Shown: one piece after another, positions 1-8,323 of the stretch
Position numbering within the stretch: the stretch's first letter is position 1
How the letters are laid out: each line of letters starts with the position of its first letter
Source: G965197405 sp965197405
Lineage (GTDB): Bacteria > Chloroflexota > Dehalococcoidia > Lucifugimonadales > JAGWBF01
Reading direction: 5' to 3'
Assembly: GCA_965197405.1 (NCBI GenBank)
Contig: OZ240206.1
Location: 1,922,001-1,986,000 of the forward strand
Length of the DNA: 64,000 nt
Program-made: the position numbers and the translations under genes
The notes under the pieces: generated by a model
Databases searched by the model: none
Told to the model about the DNA's origin: nothing
The model's input: only the letters and a program-made list of their open reading frames with translations

Positions 1-1
1 C

Positions 2-52
2 GTCCAGGAGGGCCTGGGCAATATCCCCGTCCCCCTCACCACGCCTGACTAA
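2..52 (+). CDS. C-terminal tail of an upstream gene (partial)
   Basis: From base 2 a frame runs to TAA at 50-52 and reads VQEGLGNIPVPLTTPD. Its composition resembles a real protein end better than the other forward frame that stops here. The rest of the gene lies outside the window, so the product cannot be identified. It may belong to the same leucine or branched-chain region as leuC, but that is only inference from position. Confidence 0.3.
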   Translation, partial: VQEGLGNIPVPLTTPD

Positions 53-146
53 CGGCATTAGGGTGGGGGCAGCATAGGTGCCCCCATCCATCCCTGGCTA
101 TTTATCGCGTTTATTGATACGTGAATGAATATCTTAACTAGGCCCA

Positions 147-228
147 CTCGTCTTTCCCGTGAAAACGGGAATCTATCCGGTGCTACCGGACTCCCGCTTT
201 CGCGGGAGTGATAGTGGGGAAGTAGTCA
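147..228. repeat. Dispersed intergenic palindromic repeat, family 1
   Basis: Two hairpins lie side by side: CCCGTGAAAACGGG and, about 30 bases later, CTCCCGCTTTCGCGGGAG followed by TGATAGTGGGG. Related copies occur near 3390, 8550-8650, 10660-10735 and 17331-17386, always between genes. The rest of 53-298 holds no gene I can support. Confidence 0.7.
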
Positions 229-298
229 GGCTTTAGTGCATTGTTCACGTATTAGTAGCATATCCCCGTCACGCTGAGACAAGGAAGGAGGTATCCCT

Positions 299-1696
299 AT
301 GGGCAAGACCATGTTCGAGAAAATCTGGGACGCCCACCTGGTGCACCAGGAGCCGGGGCAGCCGGCGATTATCTACATTGACCTCCACCTGCTGCATGAA
401 GTTACCTCGCCGCAGGCCTTCGAGGGCCTGCGCCTGGCGGGTAGAAAGCTGCGCCGCCCCGACTTGACCATCGCCACCGCCGACCACAATACGCCCACCT
501 GGGACCGCTCCATTCCGATTACGGACGAGATTTCCCTCCAGCAGCTGGAGGCGCTCTCGCGCAACGCCCCCGCGTTTGGCGTCACCCTATATGATATGTA
601 CAGCCCCCTCCAGGGCATAGTCCACATCATAGGGCCTGAGCAGGGCTACACCCAGCCCGGCAAGACCATCGTCTGCGGCGACAGCCATACCTCCACTCAC
701 GGGGCCTTCGGAGCTTTCGCAGTGGGCATAGGCACCTCTGAAGTGGAGCATGTAATGGCGACTCAAACGTTGCGCCAGAGCAAGCCCAAGACGATGGAGG
801 TCCGGGTCAATGGGCAGCTGCCCACGGGCGTTACCGCTAAGGACCTGGTCCTGGGCATCATCGGACAGACCGGCATCAACGGGGGCATCGGCCACGTCAT
901 CGAGTACACCGGAGAGGCGGTACGCGCCCTCTCCATGGAAGGTCGGATGACGGTGTGTAACATGAGCATTGAGGGAGGCGCCCGGGCAGGGATGATCGCC
1001 CCGGACGATACGACTTTCGACTATATGAGGGGCCGCGCCAACGTACCCCAGGGCAAGGACTTCGACGACGCCGTCGAGCGATGGCGTACCCTCCCGACAG
1101 ACCCGGATGCGGTCTTTGACAAGGTGGTGGAGATAGACAGCGCATCCCTGGAACCCTTCGTAACCTGGGGCACCAACCCGGGCATGGTAGCGCCCGTAAC
1201 CGGCCGGGTCCCCGACCCCGCCTCCTTCAGCGAAGCCAGCCAGCGGGAGGCCGCCGAGCGCGCCCTGACCTACATGGGCCTGGAGCCGAACACGCCCATC
1301 CAGGAAATCAAGATAGACCGGATATTCCTCGGCTCATGCACCAACGCCCGAATCGAAGACTTGAGGAACGCCGCCGGCGTGATTAGAGGTCGCAAGGCCC
1401 ACCCGGACGTGTACGCTATGGTCGTGCCGGGTTCCTTTGCCGTCAAGAAGCAGGCCGAGGAGGAGGGTCTGGACCGTATCTTCAAGGACGCGGGGTTTGA
1501 CTGGCGTGAGGCGGGCTGCTCCATGTGCCTGGGCATGAACCCCGACACGCTCCAGCCCGGCGAGCGCTGCGCCTCGACCTCGAACCGCAACTTTGAAGGC
1601 CGCCAGGGCAAGGGCGGGCGCACCCACCTGGTAAGCCCAGAGATGGCCACGGCAGCCGCCATCGCAGGGCGCTTCGTGGACATACGGGAGTGGTGA
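299..1696 (+). CDS. leuC: 3-isopropylmalate dehydratase large subunit
   Basis: This is the large subunit of isopropylmalate isomerase (leucine biosynthesis), which with LeuD interconverts 2- and 3-isopropylmalate using a 4Fe-4S cluster. The 465-residue length is normal. The aconitase-family signatures are present: VCGDSHTSTHGAFGAFA near residue 125, FLGSCTNARIEDL near 345 carrying the first cluster cysteine, and AGCSMCLGMNPD near 405 carrying the other two. The ATG is preceded by a strong AAGGAAGGAGG at suitable spacing. The leuD partner lies about 1 kb downstream, separated by an HNH-Uma2 gene. No leuA or leuB is seen here. Confidence 0.97.
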   Translation: MGKTMFEKIWDAHLVHQEPGQPAIIYIDLHLLHEVTSPQAFEGLRLAGRKLRRPDLTIATADHNTPTWDRSIPITDEISLQQLEALSRNAPAFGVTLYDMYSPLQGIVHIIGPEQGYTQPGKTIVCGDSHTSTHGAFGAFAVGIGTSEVEHVMATQTLRQSKPKTMEVRVNGQLPTGVTAKDLVLGIIGQTGINGGIGHVIEYTGEAVRALSMEGRMTVCNMSIEGGARAGMIAPDDTTFDYMRGRANVPQGKDFDDAVERWRTLPTDPDAVFDKVVEIDSASLEPFVTWGTNPGMVAPVTGRVPDPASFSEASQREAAERALTYMGLEPNTPIQEIKIDRIFLGSCTNARIEDLRNAAGVIRGRKAHPDVYAMVVPGSFAVKKQAEEEGLDRIFKDAGFDWREAGCSMCLGMNPDTLQPGERCASTSNRNFEGRQGKGGRTHLVSPEMATAAAIAGRFVDIREW

Positions 1697-1727
1697 CATC
1701 CCAGCCAAGCAAGGACATGATTGGAAT

Positions 1728-2669
1728 ATGAGCACCCTATCCGGCACGGCCCTCGGCGACTATGGGCACCCCGTTTTCCAGCGAGACGGCTTCGTCTGCG
1801 TCTACTGCGGGTTCGATGGAAACGGGTTCCACCAGTGGCGTCAATTGAGCGTTGACCATCTGCGGCCCGCCGACGCCGGCGGAACGGATTCCAGCGACAA
1901 CCTGGTCACTGCGTGCAATTTCTGCAACTCGGCGACAAGCCGGATGAAGTTCTCCCCCGACCAGAGCGCCAACGAAATCCTGGCGTTGAAGAAGCAGCAC
2001 GTAGCCGACCGTCTCAAAAGCTTTTACAAGTTCTGGTGGGAAAAGGTCGCGCCCAGGGACACCGCCCTGACCCCGGAGCAAGGGGGTATCTATCTGACGC
2101 ATCCCCTGGTCTTGGACTTGCGGGCCGTCGAACTGACGGACGAGCAGCTCGCCCGGATTTCCTCCGACAACAGCAACTTGCGATTGGAGCTTACGGCAAA
2201 GGGGGAGTTGGTCATTATGCCACCAACTGGTGGTGAGACCGGATGGCAAGAGAACGAGTTGTGCTTCCAGGTAACGCTTTGGGCACGTCAAGACGGAGCG
2301 GGGATTACCTTCGGCCCGTCGGTGGGCTTCCGGCTGCCCAACGGGGCCGTGCTCGCCCCCGACGTATCCTGGATACCCAGGGATCGGTGGGAATCATTGA
2401 CGGAAGATGAGCGGAAGGGCTTCCCTCCGGTCTGCCCCGACTTTGTCCTGGAGCTCCGGTCCCAGTCGGACACGCTGGCCAGCTGTCAAGAGAAAATGGA
2501 CGAGTACATGGAAAACGGGGTTCGGCTTGGCTGGCTCGTGGACCCCTTCCAGAGGCGGGTCCACATCTACCGGCCAGGAACGGCCGTCGAGGTACTGGAC
2601 GACCCGGCCACCGTGCCGGGGGAGACGGTCTTGCCGGGGTTCGAGCTGAATGTCCGGGAGATTTGGTAA
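1728..2669 (+). CDS. HNH endonuclease-Uma2 family nuclease fusion
   Basis: The 313-residue protein joins two nuclease-type domains. Residues about 10-75 are an HNH domain with CVYC, VDHLRP, DNLVTACNFC and a following Asn, that is, two CxxC zinc pairs and the catalytic DH. Residues about 135-313 match the Uma2 (DUF820) fold of PD-(D/E)xK type: LAPDVSWIPRDRW, PDFVLELRSQSD and MENGVRLGWLVDP. It sits between leuC and leuD in the same orientation and its stop nearly abuts leuD, so it is probably co-transcribed. The role is unknown. Uma2 proteins are abundant in Chloroflexota and cyanobacteria without a settled function. The start codon has only a weak ribosome site. Confidence 0.85.
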   Translation: MSTLSGTALGDYGHPVFQRDGFVCVYCGFDGNGFHQWRQLSVDHLRPADAGGTDSSDNLVTACNFCNSATSRMKFSPDQSANEILALKKQHVADRLKSFYKFWWEKVAPRDTALTPEQGGIYLTHPLVLDLRAVELTDEQLARISSDNSNLRLELTAKGELVIMPPTGGETGWQENELCFQVTLWARQDGAGITFGPSVGFRLPNGAVLAPDVSWIPRDRWESLTEDERKGFPPVCPDFVLELRSQSDTLASCQEKMDEYMENGVRLGWLVDPFQRRVHIYRPGTAVEVLDDPATVPGETVLPGFELNVREIW

Positions 2670-2683
2670 ACGAGAGGAGAACC

Positions 2684-3277
2684 GTGGAACCCTTTGTGAA
2701 ACTGAACGGCATAGTTGCACCCCTGGACCGGGTCAACGTGGACACCGACCAGGTAATTCCCGCGGTGTACCTGAAGCGGGTCGAGCGCACCGGGTACGGC
2801 CAGTTCCTGTTCGCCAGGTGGCGGTTCAACGAGGACGGCAGCCCCAATCCGGACTTCATGCTGAACCTACCCGGCTATCAGAACGCTAGCGTCCTGGTAT
2901 CCGGGCCTAACTTCGGCTGCGGCTCGTCCCGCGAGCACGCTCCGTGGTCGCTTTACGAGTACGGGTTTCGCTGCATCATCGCGCCCAGCTTCGCCGACAT
3001 CTTCTACAACAACTGCTTCCAGAACAGCCTTTTACCCGTGACCCTGCCTCAAGAGGTGGTGCAGCGGATCATAGACAAGGCCCTGGCCAACCCGGGCTAT
3101 CGCCTGAACGTAGACCTGGAGGCGCAACGTATCCAAGACGATAAGGATGAAGTGGTCGCCAGCTTTGAGATTGACCCCTTCCGTCGCCACCGCCTGCTCA
3201 ATGGTCTGGACGACATCGGGCTGACCTTGCAGCACGAGGACAGGATAGCGGCCTACGAAGCGAGTCGCGGCCTGTAG
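2684..3277 (+). CDS. leuD: 3-isopropylmalate dehydratase small subunit
   Basis: This is the small swivelling subunit that partners LeuC. I start it at GTG 2684, which gives VEPFVKLNGIVAPLDR, the usual LeuD N-terminus, with AGGAG four bases upstream. An in-frame TTG at 2663 would add seven residues without a better ribosome site. Family motifs include NVDTDQVIPAVYLKR near residue 18, GPNFGCGSSREHAPWSL near 75 and APSFADIFYNNCFQN near 102. Length (197 residues) is normal for the bacterial leuD type. It follows the HNH-Uma2 gene by about 14 bases, which suggests one transcript leuC-HNH/Uma2-leuD. Confidence 0.95.
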   Translation: MEPFVKLNGIVAPLDRVNVDTDQVIPAVYLKRVERTGYGQFLFARWRFNEDGSPNPDFMLNLPGYQNASVLVSGPNFGCGSSREHAPWSLYEYGFRCIIAPSFADIFYNNCFQNSLLPVTLPQEVVQRIIDKALANPGYRLNVDLEAQRIQDDKDEVVASFEIDPFRRHRLLNGLDDIGLTLQHEDRIAAYEASRGL

Positions 3278-3450
3278 GGGCCGGAGGCCTTGCATCTGAA
3301 CAAGCCGTGCGTACAGGGCTGGAAGGGGCCATTGAGCGGCGTCACCCTCACCCCAACCTTCTCCCGTCGAGGGCGAGGGAGCATGGACTCCCGCCTTTGC
3401 GGGAGAGCCACTGACCACCAGCCACTAACCACCGACCACTGAGAGTATCC

Positions 3451-3969
3451 CTAGCTCTCCAGGACTATGTCGCCGCTCTTGCCGCCCCGCTTGCTCACCA
3501 GCCGGACATCCTGGATGCGCATACCTCTATCCACCGACTTGCACATATCGTAGAGGGTCAGGGCGGCTACGGACACCGCCGTGAGGGCCTCCATCTCCAC
3601 CCCGGTCTTGGCCTCTGTCTTGGCGGTAGCGGTGATGTGGATGCCGCTCCCGTGCTCGTCTACCTCGAGGTCCACCGAAACGTGGTTGAGGGGGATGGGA
3701 TGGCACAGGGGAATGAGCTGGGATGTCTGCTTCGCCCCCATAATCCCGGCCAGCCTGGCGGTGGTGAGCACGTCGCCCTTCTTCATCAGGCCCTCTTTTA
3801 CCAGGCGCAGGGTCTCCCCCTGCATGGAGACGAAGCCCCGGGCGACGGCCTCTCGCTCTGTGTCTCGCTTCCAGCCCACGTCCACCATGTTCGCCCGCCC
3901 CTGCCCGTCGAGGTGAGTCAGGCCGGTCGGGGGGGAATCATTGGAATCATTCCGGGCGCCATCTTCCAT
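3451..3969 (-). CDS. moaC: Cyclic pyranopterin monophosphate synthase
   Basis: MoaC acts after MoaA in molybdenum cofactor synthesis and forms cyclic pyranopterin monophosphate. The body contains LTHLDGQGRANMVDVGWK, the segment KQTSQLIPLCHPIPL and EMEALTAVSVAALTLYDMCK, all hallmarks of the family. The ATG at 3969 has AAGGGG seven bases upstream and gives 172 residues. An in-frame ATG at 4008 would overlap rnhA and lacks such a site. It follows rnhA by 13 bases, in the minus-strand run that also contains moaA. Confidence 0.95.
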   Translation of the reverse strand: MEDGARNDSNDSPPTGLTHLDGQGRANMVDVGWKRDTEREAVARGFVSMQGETLRLVKEGLMKKGDVLTTARLAGIMGAKQTSQLIPLCHPIPLNHVSVDLEVDEHGSGIHITATAKTEAKTGVEMEALTAVSVAALTLYDMCKSVDRGMRIQDVRLVSKRGGKSGDIVLES

Positions 3970-3982
3970 AGCTACCCCTTCT

Positions 3983-4486
3983 TTAGTGTCTGACCAATGT
4001 GGCTTCATACCCTTCGTCCACTGGCAAGCCCCGTTGACGGGCTGCTCCCGTGGCTAGCTGGTCGCAGCGTTCGTTTTCGGCATTACCGGCGTGGCCTCTA
4101 ATCCATCTGAACTTCACGACGTGGTACTCGCAAAGTCCCAGGAGCCTGTCCCACAGGTCTGGATTCAGCGCTTTTTCAGTCTTGTTGCGTTTCCAGCCGT
4201 TTGCCCGCCACTTTTTGGCCCAGCCCTTCTCGACGGCATTGACCAGGTACTGGGAATCGCTGTAGAGGGTAACATGGCATCTCTCTTTGAGGGCTTCCAG
4301 GCCCACAATCGCGGCCAGCATTTCCATCCGGTTGTTAGTCGTCCTGCGATAGCCCCCGGACAACTCCTTGCGGTGCTCGCCGGATAGGAGCACCACCCCG
4401 TAACCGCCCGGGCCGGGATTCCCGATACAAGCGCCGTCGGTGTAGATAGTGACACGCCTAAGCTCACCTGCAGATTTTTTCAACAC
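3983..4486 (-). CDS. rnhA: Ribonuclease HI
   Basis: RNase HI cleaves the RNA strand of RNA-DNA hybrids. The four catalytic carboxylates are visible: Asp in IYTDGACIGNPGPGG, Glu in NNRMEMLAAI, Asp in LYSDSQYLVNAV and Asp in AENERCDQLA, with the basic handle KKWRANGWKRNK between. Length (167 residues) fits. The GTG start at 4486 overlaps the stop codon of the upstream TIR-like gene (TAGTG), so rnhA was translationally coupled to a gene that is now disrupted by an IS. No clear ribosome site precedes it, which agrees with coupling. Its expression may have changed since the insertion. Confidence 0.93.
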   Translation of the reverse strand: MLKKSAGELRRVTIYTDGACIGNPGPGGYGVVLLSGEHRKELSGGYRRTTNNRMEMLAAIVGLEALKERCHVTLYSDSQYLVNAVEKGWAKKWRANGWKRNKTEKALNPDLWDRLLGLCEYHVVKFRWIRGHAGNAENERCDQLATGAARQRGLPVDEGYEATLVRH

Positions 4487-4632
4487 TAAGCCAAGTCTCG
4501 GATCTGGATAGCGAAGCCAGCTTCCGCTAAGTTAGCAGCTAGACGGGTCTTGGCCTCCTCAACGCGCTCTTGGAAAGATATGTACAAGAGACCCTTAATA
4601 TCAGATGGTATTTCGAGGTCATTACCCTTTAA

Positions 4633-5602
4633 GAGCCTATCCTAAAAACCGGTGAAACCCGCTGAGTAGTGAATGAGGAAGGAGGCAGAGGAGCGGCTAA
4701 ACTTGGGGAATGACGAAAGCGAAAGAACCCAAGCCGCCTCGACCACCCCGCGCCGGCCCAGCCTCTCCGACCAACCCCACCACCGGCTCCTTCCAAGTAT
4801 CCGACGAACTGTGGGAGGCACTGGCTCCACTCCTTCCCCAGCGGGTGAATACCCATCCCTTGGGCGGAGGCCGCCCCCGGGTCCCGGACCGGACCTGCGC
4901 CAACGGTATCTTCTACGTGCTTCGCACCGGTTGCCAGTGGAAGTCCTTGGATGCCACCGGCATTTGCTCCGGCTCCACCGCCCACCTGCGCTTTCAGGAA
5001 TGGGCCGCCGCCGGGGTGTTCCTGGAGCTATGGCGGACCGGGCTGGAACGCTATGACGAATTGAAGGGTTTGGACTGGAGCTGGCTGAGCATGGACGGGG
5101 CCTTGACCAAATCCCCCTTGGGCGGGGGGAAAAACCGGTCCCAACCCCACGGACCGGGGTAAGAGCGGGGTCAAACGCAGTCTGTTGACCGAATCCGGGG
5201 GCATTCCGGTGGGGCTGGCAGTGGACGGGGCCAACCGCCACGATATGAAGCTGGTGCGGGCCACGGTGGACAGCCTCCCCGTGCCACGCCCCGCGCCCAG
5301 CCCGGAGCATCCCCAGGGTCTGTGCTTGGACAAGGGCTACGACTTTGATGAGGTGCGCCGGACCGTGGACGAGTTTGGCTTCACGGCCCACATACGCAGC
5401 CGTGGGGAAGAGGCTCAGGCCATCAAGAAAGAGGCCGGCTTCAAAGCCCGGCGCTGGGTGGTGGAACGCACCCACAGCTGGATGAACCGCTTCCGGCGCA
5501 TTTTGGTCCGCTGGGACAAGTCTCCCACCAACTACATAGCCTTTCTTCATTTCGCCTGTGCCCTTATCGCTCTCAGAGCCGCCGGGTTATTAGGATAGGC
5601 TC
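4633..5602 (+). mobile_element. IS5-type insertion sequence (970 bp) with TAA target duplication
   Basis: Inverted ends GAGCCTATCCTAA (4633-4645) and TTAGGATAGGCTC (5590-5602) are perfect over 13 bp. TAA precedes the left end (4630-4632) and follows the right end (5603-5605), a 3-bp target duplication. Removing the element and one TAA restores an uninterrupted reading frame of the TIR-like gene on the minus strand, which confirms the boundaries exactly. The transposase occupies the plus strand in two frames. The perfect ends and duplication point to a recent insertion. Confidence 0.95.
4710..5598 (+). CDS. IS5-family transposase in two overlapping frames
   Basis: The first part (4710-5162) has the N-terminal region LWEALAPLLPQRVNTHPLGG and SWLSMDGALTK with the first catalytic Asp. 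The second (about 5130-5598) continues as TGPNPTDRGKSGVKRSLL and holds AVDGANRHD and RWVVERTHSWMNRFRR with the remaining Asp and Glu. The frames meet at a run of six G and five A (5124-5134). Joining them needs a +1 (or -2) shift there. Two-frame transposases made by ribosomal frameshifting are known in IS5 subgroups, but a simple indel is equally possible. The second frame runs to within four bases of the IS right end. Confidence 0.85.
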
Positions 5603-6223
5603 TAAGAGGATTACTACTCTCTTTCGCCCTAACTTTGCCAGAACCATCCCAAGCTCTAACACAACGTTCTGTCTAGCTCGTGGCTGCTTCTCCTCTGAGC
5701 GCCCGCATGGATGTCCTTCATCATCAGGAGTCAGGAGTACGCAAGCGAAATCGGCCGCTGTTAGAGTTTCCAATTTTTCGATAATAGTATCACCCGTCGC
5801 GGGTATATTTTGGAGAATGATCGGCTGGATCTGAAGCCTGTGAAGGATCAACTCAAGTTCATCTAGAGCGTCAGCATCATGACCATAAGCAATGAACACG
5901 CGGCTGGGAGGTGACTCACTAGAACAAGAAGAAACTTGGGAAGTAGGTACAATTATAGTCGGAGGTTCACCTGAGAAAACCGATTTTGCCTCTGCTTGCA
6001 ACGCAGTTGCCTTCCCGCGAACAACCACCTTGCCTGACTTATACCAGGCAATGGGGGTGCCATCGGAAAGAACATATTGAACGCCATCCTGGATTTCTCG
6101 CTGCGTATATGCCCAGCCCTTTTCCTGAAGTGTCTGTTCTATCTGTTCTTGTGACCAATCTGTCATCTTTGTTGTCTCTTAATCCTCCGGTTCGCCAATC
6201 TGATACGTCTCGCCCTCCCCGTC

Positions 6224-6562
6224 TCATGCGCGGCACGTCTTGCAAGGCCTGTACCCACGCCCAACCGCCTCATTGTGAGAAGTGAACTCAATGGGGTCCC
6301 CGACCCATTGTGTCCAAGAGCAAGATGGGAGGTGAAAAAGTCTACGTCTCGGGCTAGCAATGAAATACTCATTTTCGGAGTCCTCACTTTGGGGTTCTGA
6401 GAGACTGTACCTAAGCTCGTCAATTTCCTCCCGGAGAGTTTCATTCTCGTCCCGAAGGGTCGCATTTTCCTTACGTAGAACTTCATTCTCTTTACGCAGG
6501 GCTTCATTTTGCTCACGAATCTTGAGAAGCTTAAGAAGGTCCCCACGGCCCAGTGTCACCAT
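6224..6562 (-). CDS. Coiled-coil protein with Ada-like Cys/His C-terminal motif
   Basis: The 112-residue protein has GGAGG nine bases before its ATG. Residues about 15-52 are a charged heptad-repeat coiled coil (repeats of ALRKENEVLRKENATLRDE type). The C-terminus has FHLPSCSW, FTSHNEAVGRGYRPCKTCRA, a pattern like the zinc-binding N-terminal domain of Ada and the small proteins related to it, where the spaced cysteines could bind a metal. It ends 57 bases before the TIR-like gene and is probably transcribed with it. I infer it is the partner of that effector, perhaps oligomerising or sensing, but I know of no assigned function. Confidence 0.75.
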   Translation of the reverse strand: MVTLGRGDLLKLLKIREQNEALRKENEVLRKENATLRDENETLREEIDELRYSLSEPQSEDSENEYFIASPRRRLFHLPSCSWTQWVGDPIEFTSHNEAVGRGYRPCKTCRA

Positions 6563-6628
6563 CAGAATCCTCCGACTGCGGTCGAGCCTACTCCATTATG
6601 GTCACCCGCTTGCCTGGCAAAGATTCCA

Positions 6629-7660
6629 CTACCCCCCAATCTGGTACATCTCTATCTTGTTTGCCCGGTTCTCGGCGGGCGTGGCGAAGGCCCTTAGCTC
6701 GGAGTACCGGTCTTCCCTGCGGCCCCAGATGCCCGCAATCAGGTCTCTGAGGTCGTCGCCGCTGGCCCCGTTTCTCATGGGGCCTCTGAGGTCGCTGCCC
6801 TGGCTGGCGAACAGGCAGGTGTACAGCTTGCCGTCCGTTGAGAGACGCGACCTGGTGCAGTCCCCGCAGAAGGGTTTGGTAACCGACGCGATGACGCCTA
6901 TCTCCCCACCGCCGTCCCGGTACCTGTAGCGCAAGGCCACCTCTCCTCTGTAACTCTGCTCTACTGGCTCCAGGGGCATCTCCGTGCTAATCATCTCGAC
7001 GATCTCGGCGGCGGAGACCACCTGGTCCAGCTTCCACCCGTTCAGGTTCCCCACGTCCATGTACTCGATGAACCGCACGATGTGGCCCGTGCCCTTGAAA
7101 TGCCTGGCCAGGTCGAGGATGGTGTGGTCGTTCACTCCCCTCTGGACGACGGCGTTAATCTTTATGGGACTCAAGCCGACCTCCTCCGCTTTCCCAATGC
7201 CCTCCAGCACCCGCCTGGTCCCGTAGCCCCGCCCGTTCATCTCCTTGAACACCTCTTCATCCAGGGAGTCCAGGCTCACCGTGACCCTCCGCAGCCCCGC
7301 ATCCTTCAGGGCCTGGGCCTGTTGGGCCAGCAAGTACCCGTTGGTGGTAAGAGTCAGGTCCTCGACATCCTCAATACGGGCAAGCAGGGCAATCAGGTCC
7401 TCGATGCCGTTCCTCACCAGCGGTTCGCCTCCGGTGAGCCTTATCTTCACCACACCCAATGCGACGAAAATACGGGTGAGCCGGGCGATTTCTTCAAAGC
7501 TCAGCAACTCCACCCTGGGGAGGAACTCGTATGCCTCGCCATATATCTCGGCAGGCATACAGTATGGACACCGGAAGTTGCACCTGTCAGTGACCGAGAT
7601 TCTCAGGTCACGGGCAGGCCTGCCAAATCTATCCCTTACTCCCGGGGCATCTTGGGGCAT
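6629..7660 (-). CDS. moaA: GTP 3',8-cyclase (radical SAM)
   Basis: MoaA converts GTP to 3',8-cyclo-GTP, the first step of molybdenum cofactor synthesis. The radical-SAM cluster motif is CNFRCPYC near residue 25, the second cluster site is FCGDCTRSRLSTDGKLYTCLF near 260-280, and the protein ends with the catalytic double glycine (MYQIGG). The ATG at 7660 has AAAGGAG five bases upstream; a longer frame to 7684 is possible but lacks a site. Length is 343 residues. It follows rdgB by 33 bases. moaC lies in the same strand run about 2.7 kb downstream, beyond two defence-type genes and rnhA. Confidence 0.96.
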   Translation of the reverse strand: MPQDAPGVRDRFGRPARDLRISVTDRCNFRCPYCMPAEIYGEAYEFLPRVELLSFEEIARLTRIFVALGVVKIRLTGGEPLVRNGIEDLIALLARIEDVEDLTLTTNGYLLAQQAQALKDAGLRRVTVSLDSLDEEVFKEMNGRGYGTRRVLEGIGKAEEVGLSPIKINAVVQRGVNDHTILDLARHFKGTGHIVRFIEYMDVGNLNGWKLDQVVSAAEIVEMISTEMPLEPVEQSYRGEVALRYRYRDGGGEIGVIASVTKPFCGDCTRSRLSTDGKLYTCLFASQGSDLRGPMRNGASGDDLRDLIAGIWGRREDRYSELRAFATPAENRANKIEMYQIGG

Positions 7661-7693
7661 TGGGTCTCCTTTCGTCGAGGGCAACGGGACGCC

Positions 7694-8323
7694 TTACCCG
7701 TCTCCCTTTTCATCTGCGAGCATCGAGCCAAGGAGAACTACTGCCTTGCGGGCGGCCTGGGCCCTGTGGCTGAGGCCGTTCTTCTCCTCCAGGGACAGCT
7801 CTGCAGTGGTCCGCCCAAGGTGCGGCAGATAAAATACCGGGTCGTACCCGAACCCGTTGTCGCCTTTTGGCTCATACTGTATGACGCCGTCCACAACCCC
7901 CGTGACCATCCTGACTTCCCCGGAAGGCCGGGCTATGGCTATGACACACCGGAACCGCCCGATCCTATCCTCCCACGCCACCTCCTCCAGGTTTTTCAGG
8001 AGGAGCAGCACGCGGTCCTCGTCGGTCGCCCCGGGGCCGCCATACCGGGCCGACTTCACCCCCGGCCCTCCCCCCAGGGCGTCCACCTCCAGGCCCGAAT
8101 CGTCGGCCAGGGTGAGCAGGCCGCTCAGGGCGGCGTAGGCCTTTGCTTTGATGCAGGCGTTCTCTTCGAAGGAGTCGCCCGTCTCTTCCACCTCCTCGAA
8201 GACGCCTGCCTGTTCCAAGGAGATGGTCTCAAGGGGGAGGTCGCGGAGGAGCTCCTTGAATTCCCTTGCTTTTCCCGGGTTCCTGGTGGCAACCAGCAGC
8301 TTGTGGTGCATATCTGCCTTCAC
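7694..8323 (-). CDS. rdgB: XTP/dITP diphosphatase (Ham1 family)
   Basis: The enzyme hydrolyses non-canonical purine nucleotides (XTP, ITP) and keeps them out of DNA. The N-terminus has LLVATRNPGKAREFKELL (SHR-type signature), the middle has TLADDSGLEVDALGGGPGVKSARYGG, and the C-terminus has GDNGFGYDPVFYLP and LSHRAQAA. These are the standard conserved blocks. The start is either GTG 8323 or ATG 8311 four codons later; the latter has AAGGCAG upstream. It precedes moaA on the same strand, probably in one operon. Confidence 0.93.
   Translation of the reverse strand: MKADMHHKLLVATRNPGKAREFKELLRDLPLETISLEQAGVFEEVEETGDSFEENACIKAKAYAALSGLLTLADDSGLEVDALGGGPGVKSARYGGPGATDEDRVLLLLKNLEEVAWEDRIGRFRCVIAIARPSGEVRMVTGVVDGVIQYEPKGDNGFGYDPVFYLPHLGRTTAELSLEEKNGLSHRAQAARKAVVLLGSMLADEKGDG

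Larger units (their letters stand above)
4486..6166 (-). pseudogene. TIR-like nucleotide-binding effector, split by the IS
   Basis: Reading on the minus strand from ATG 6166, residues 1-70 form a small N-terminal domain (TDWSQEQIEQTLQEKGWAYT). From about residue 85 comes a TIR-like domain of the COG4271/CAP12 kind: VFIAYGHDADALDELELIL, QPIILQNIPATGDTIIEKLE, CVLLTPDDEG and ARQNVVLELGMVLAKLGRKR. The IS interrupts it after VVILL. Beyond the IS the frame resumes as KGNDLEIPSDIKGLLYIS and ends QIRDLA at TAG 4486-4488. The rejoined protein would be about 235 residues. Related TIR-like domains act as NAD-degrading or cyclic-nucleotide-responsive effectors in phage defence. As it stands the domain loses its last strand, so it is probably inactive. 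Confidence 0.92.
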
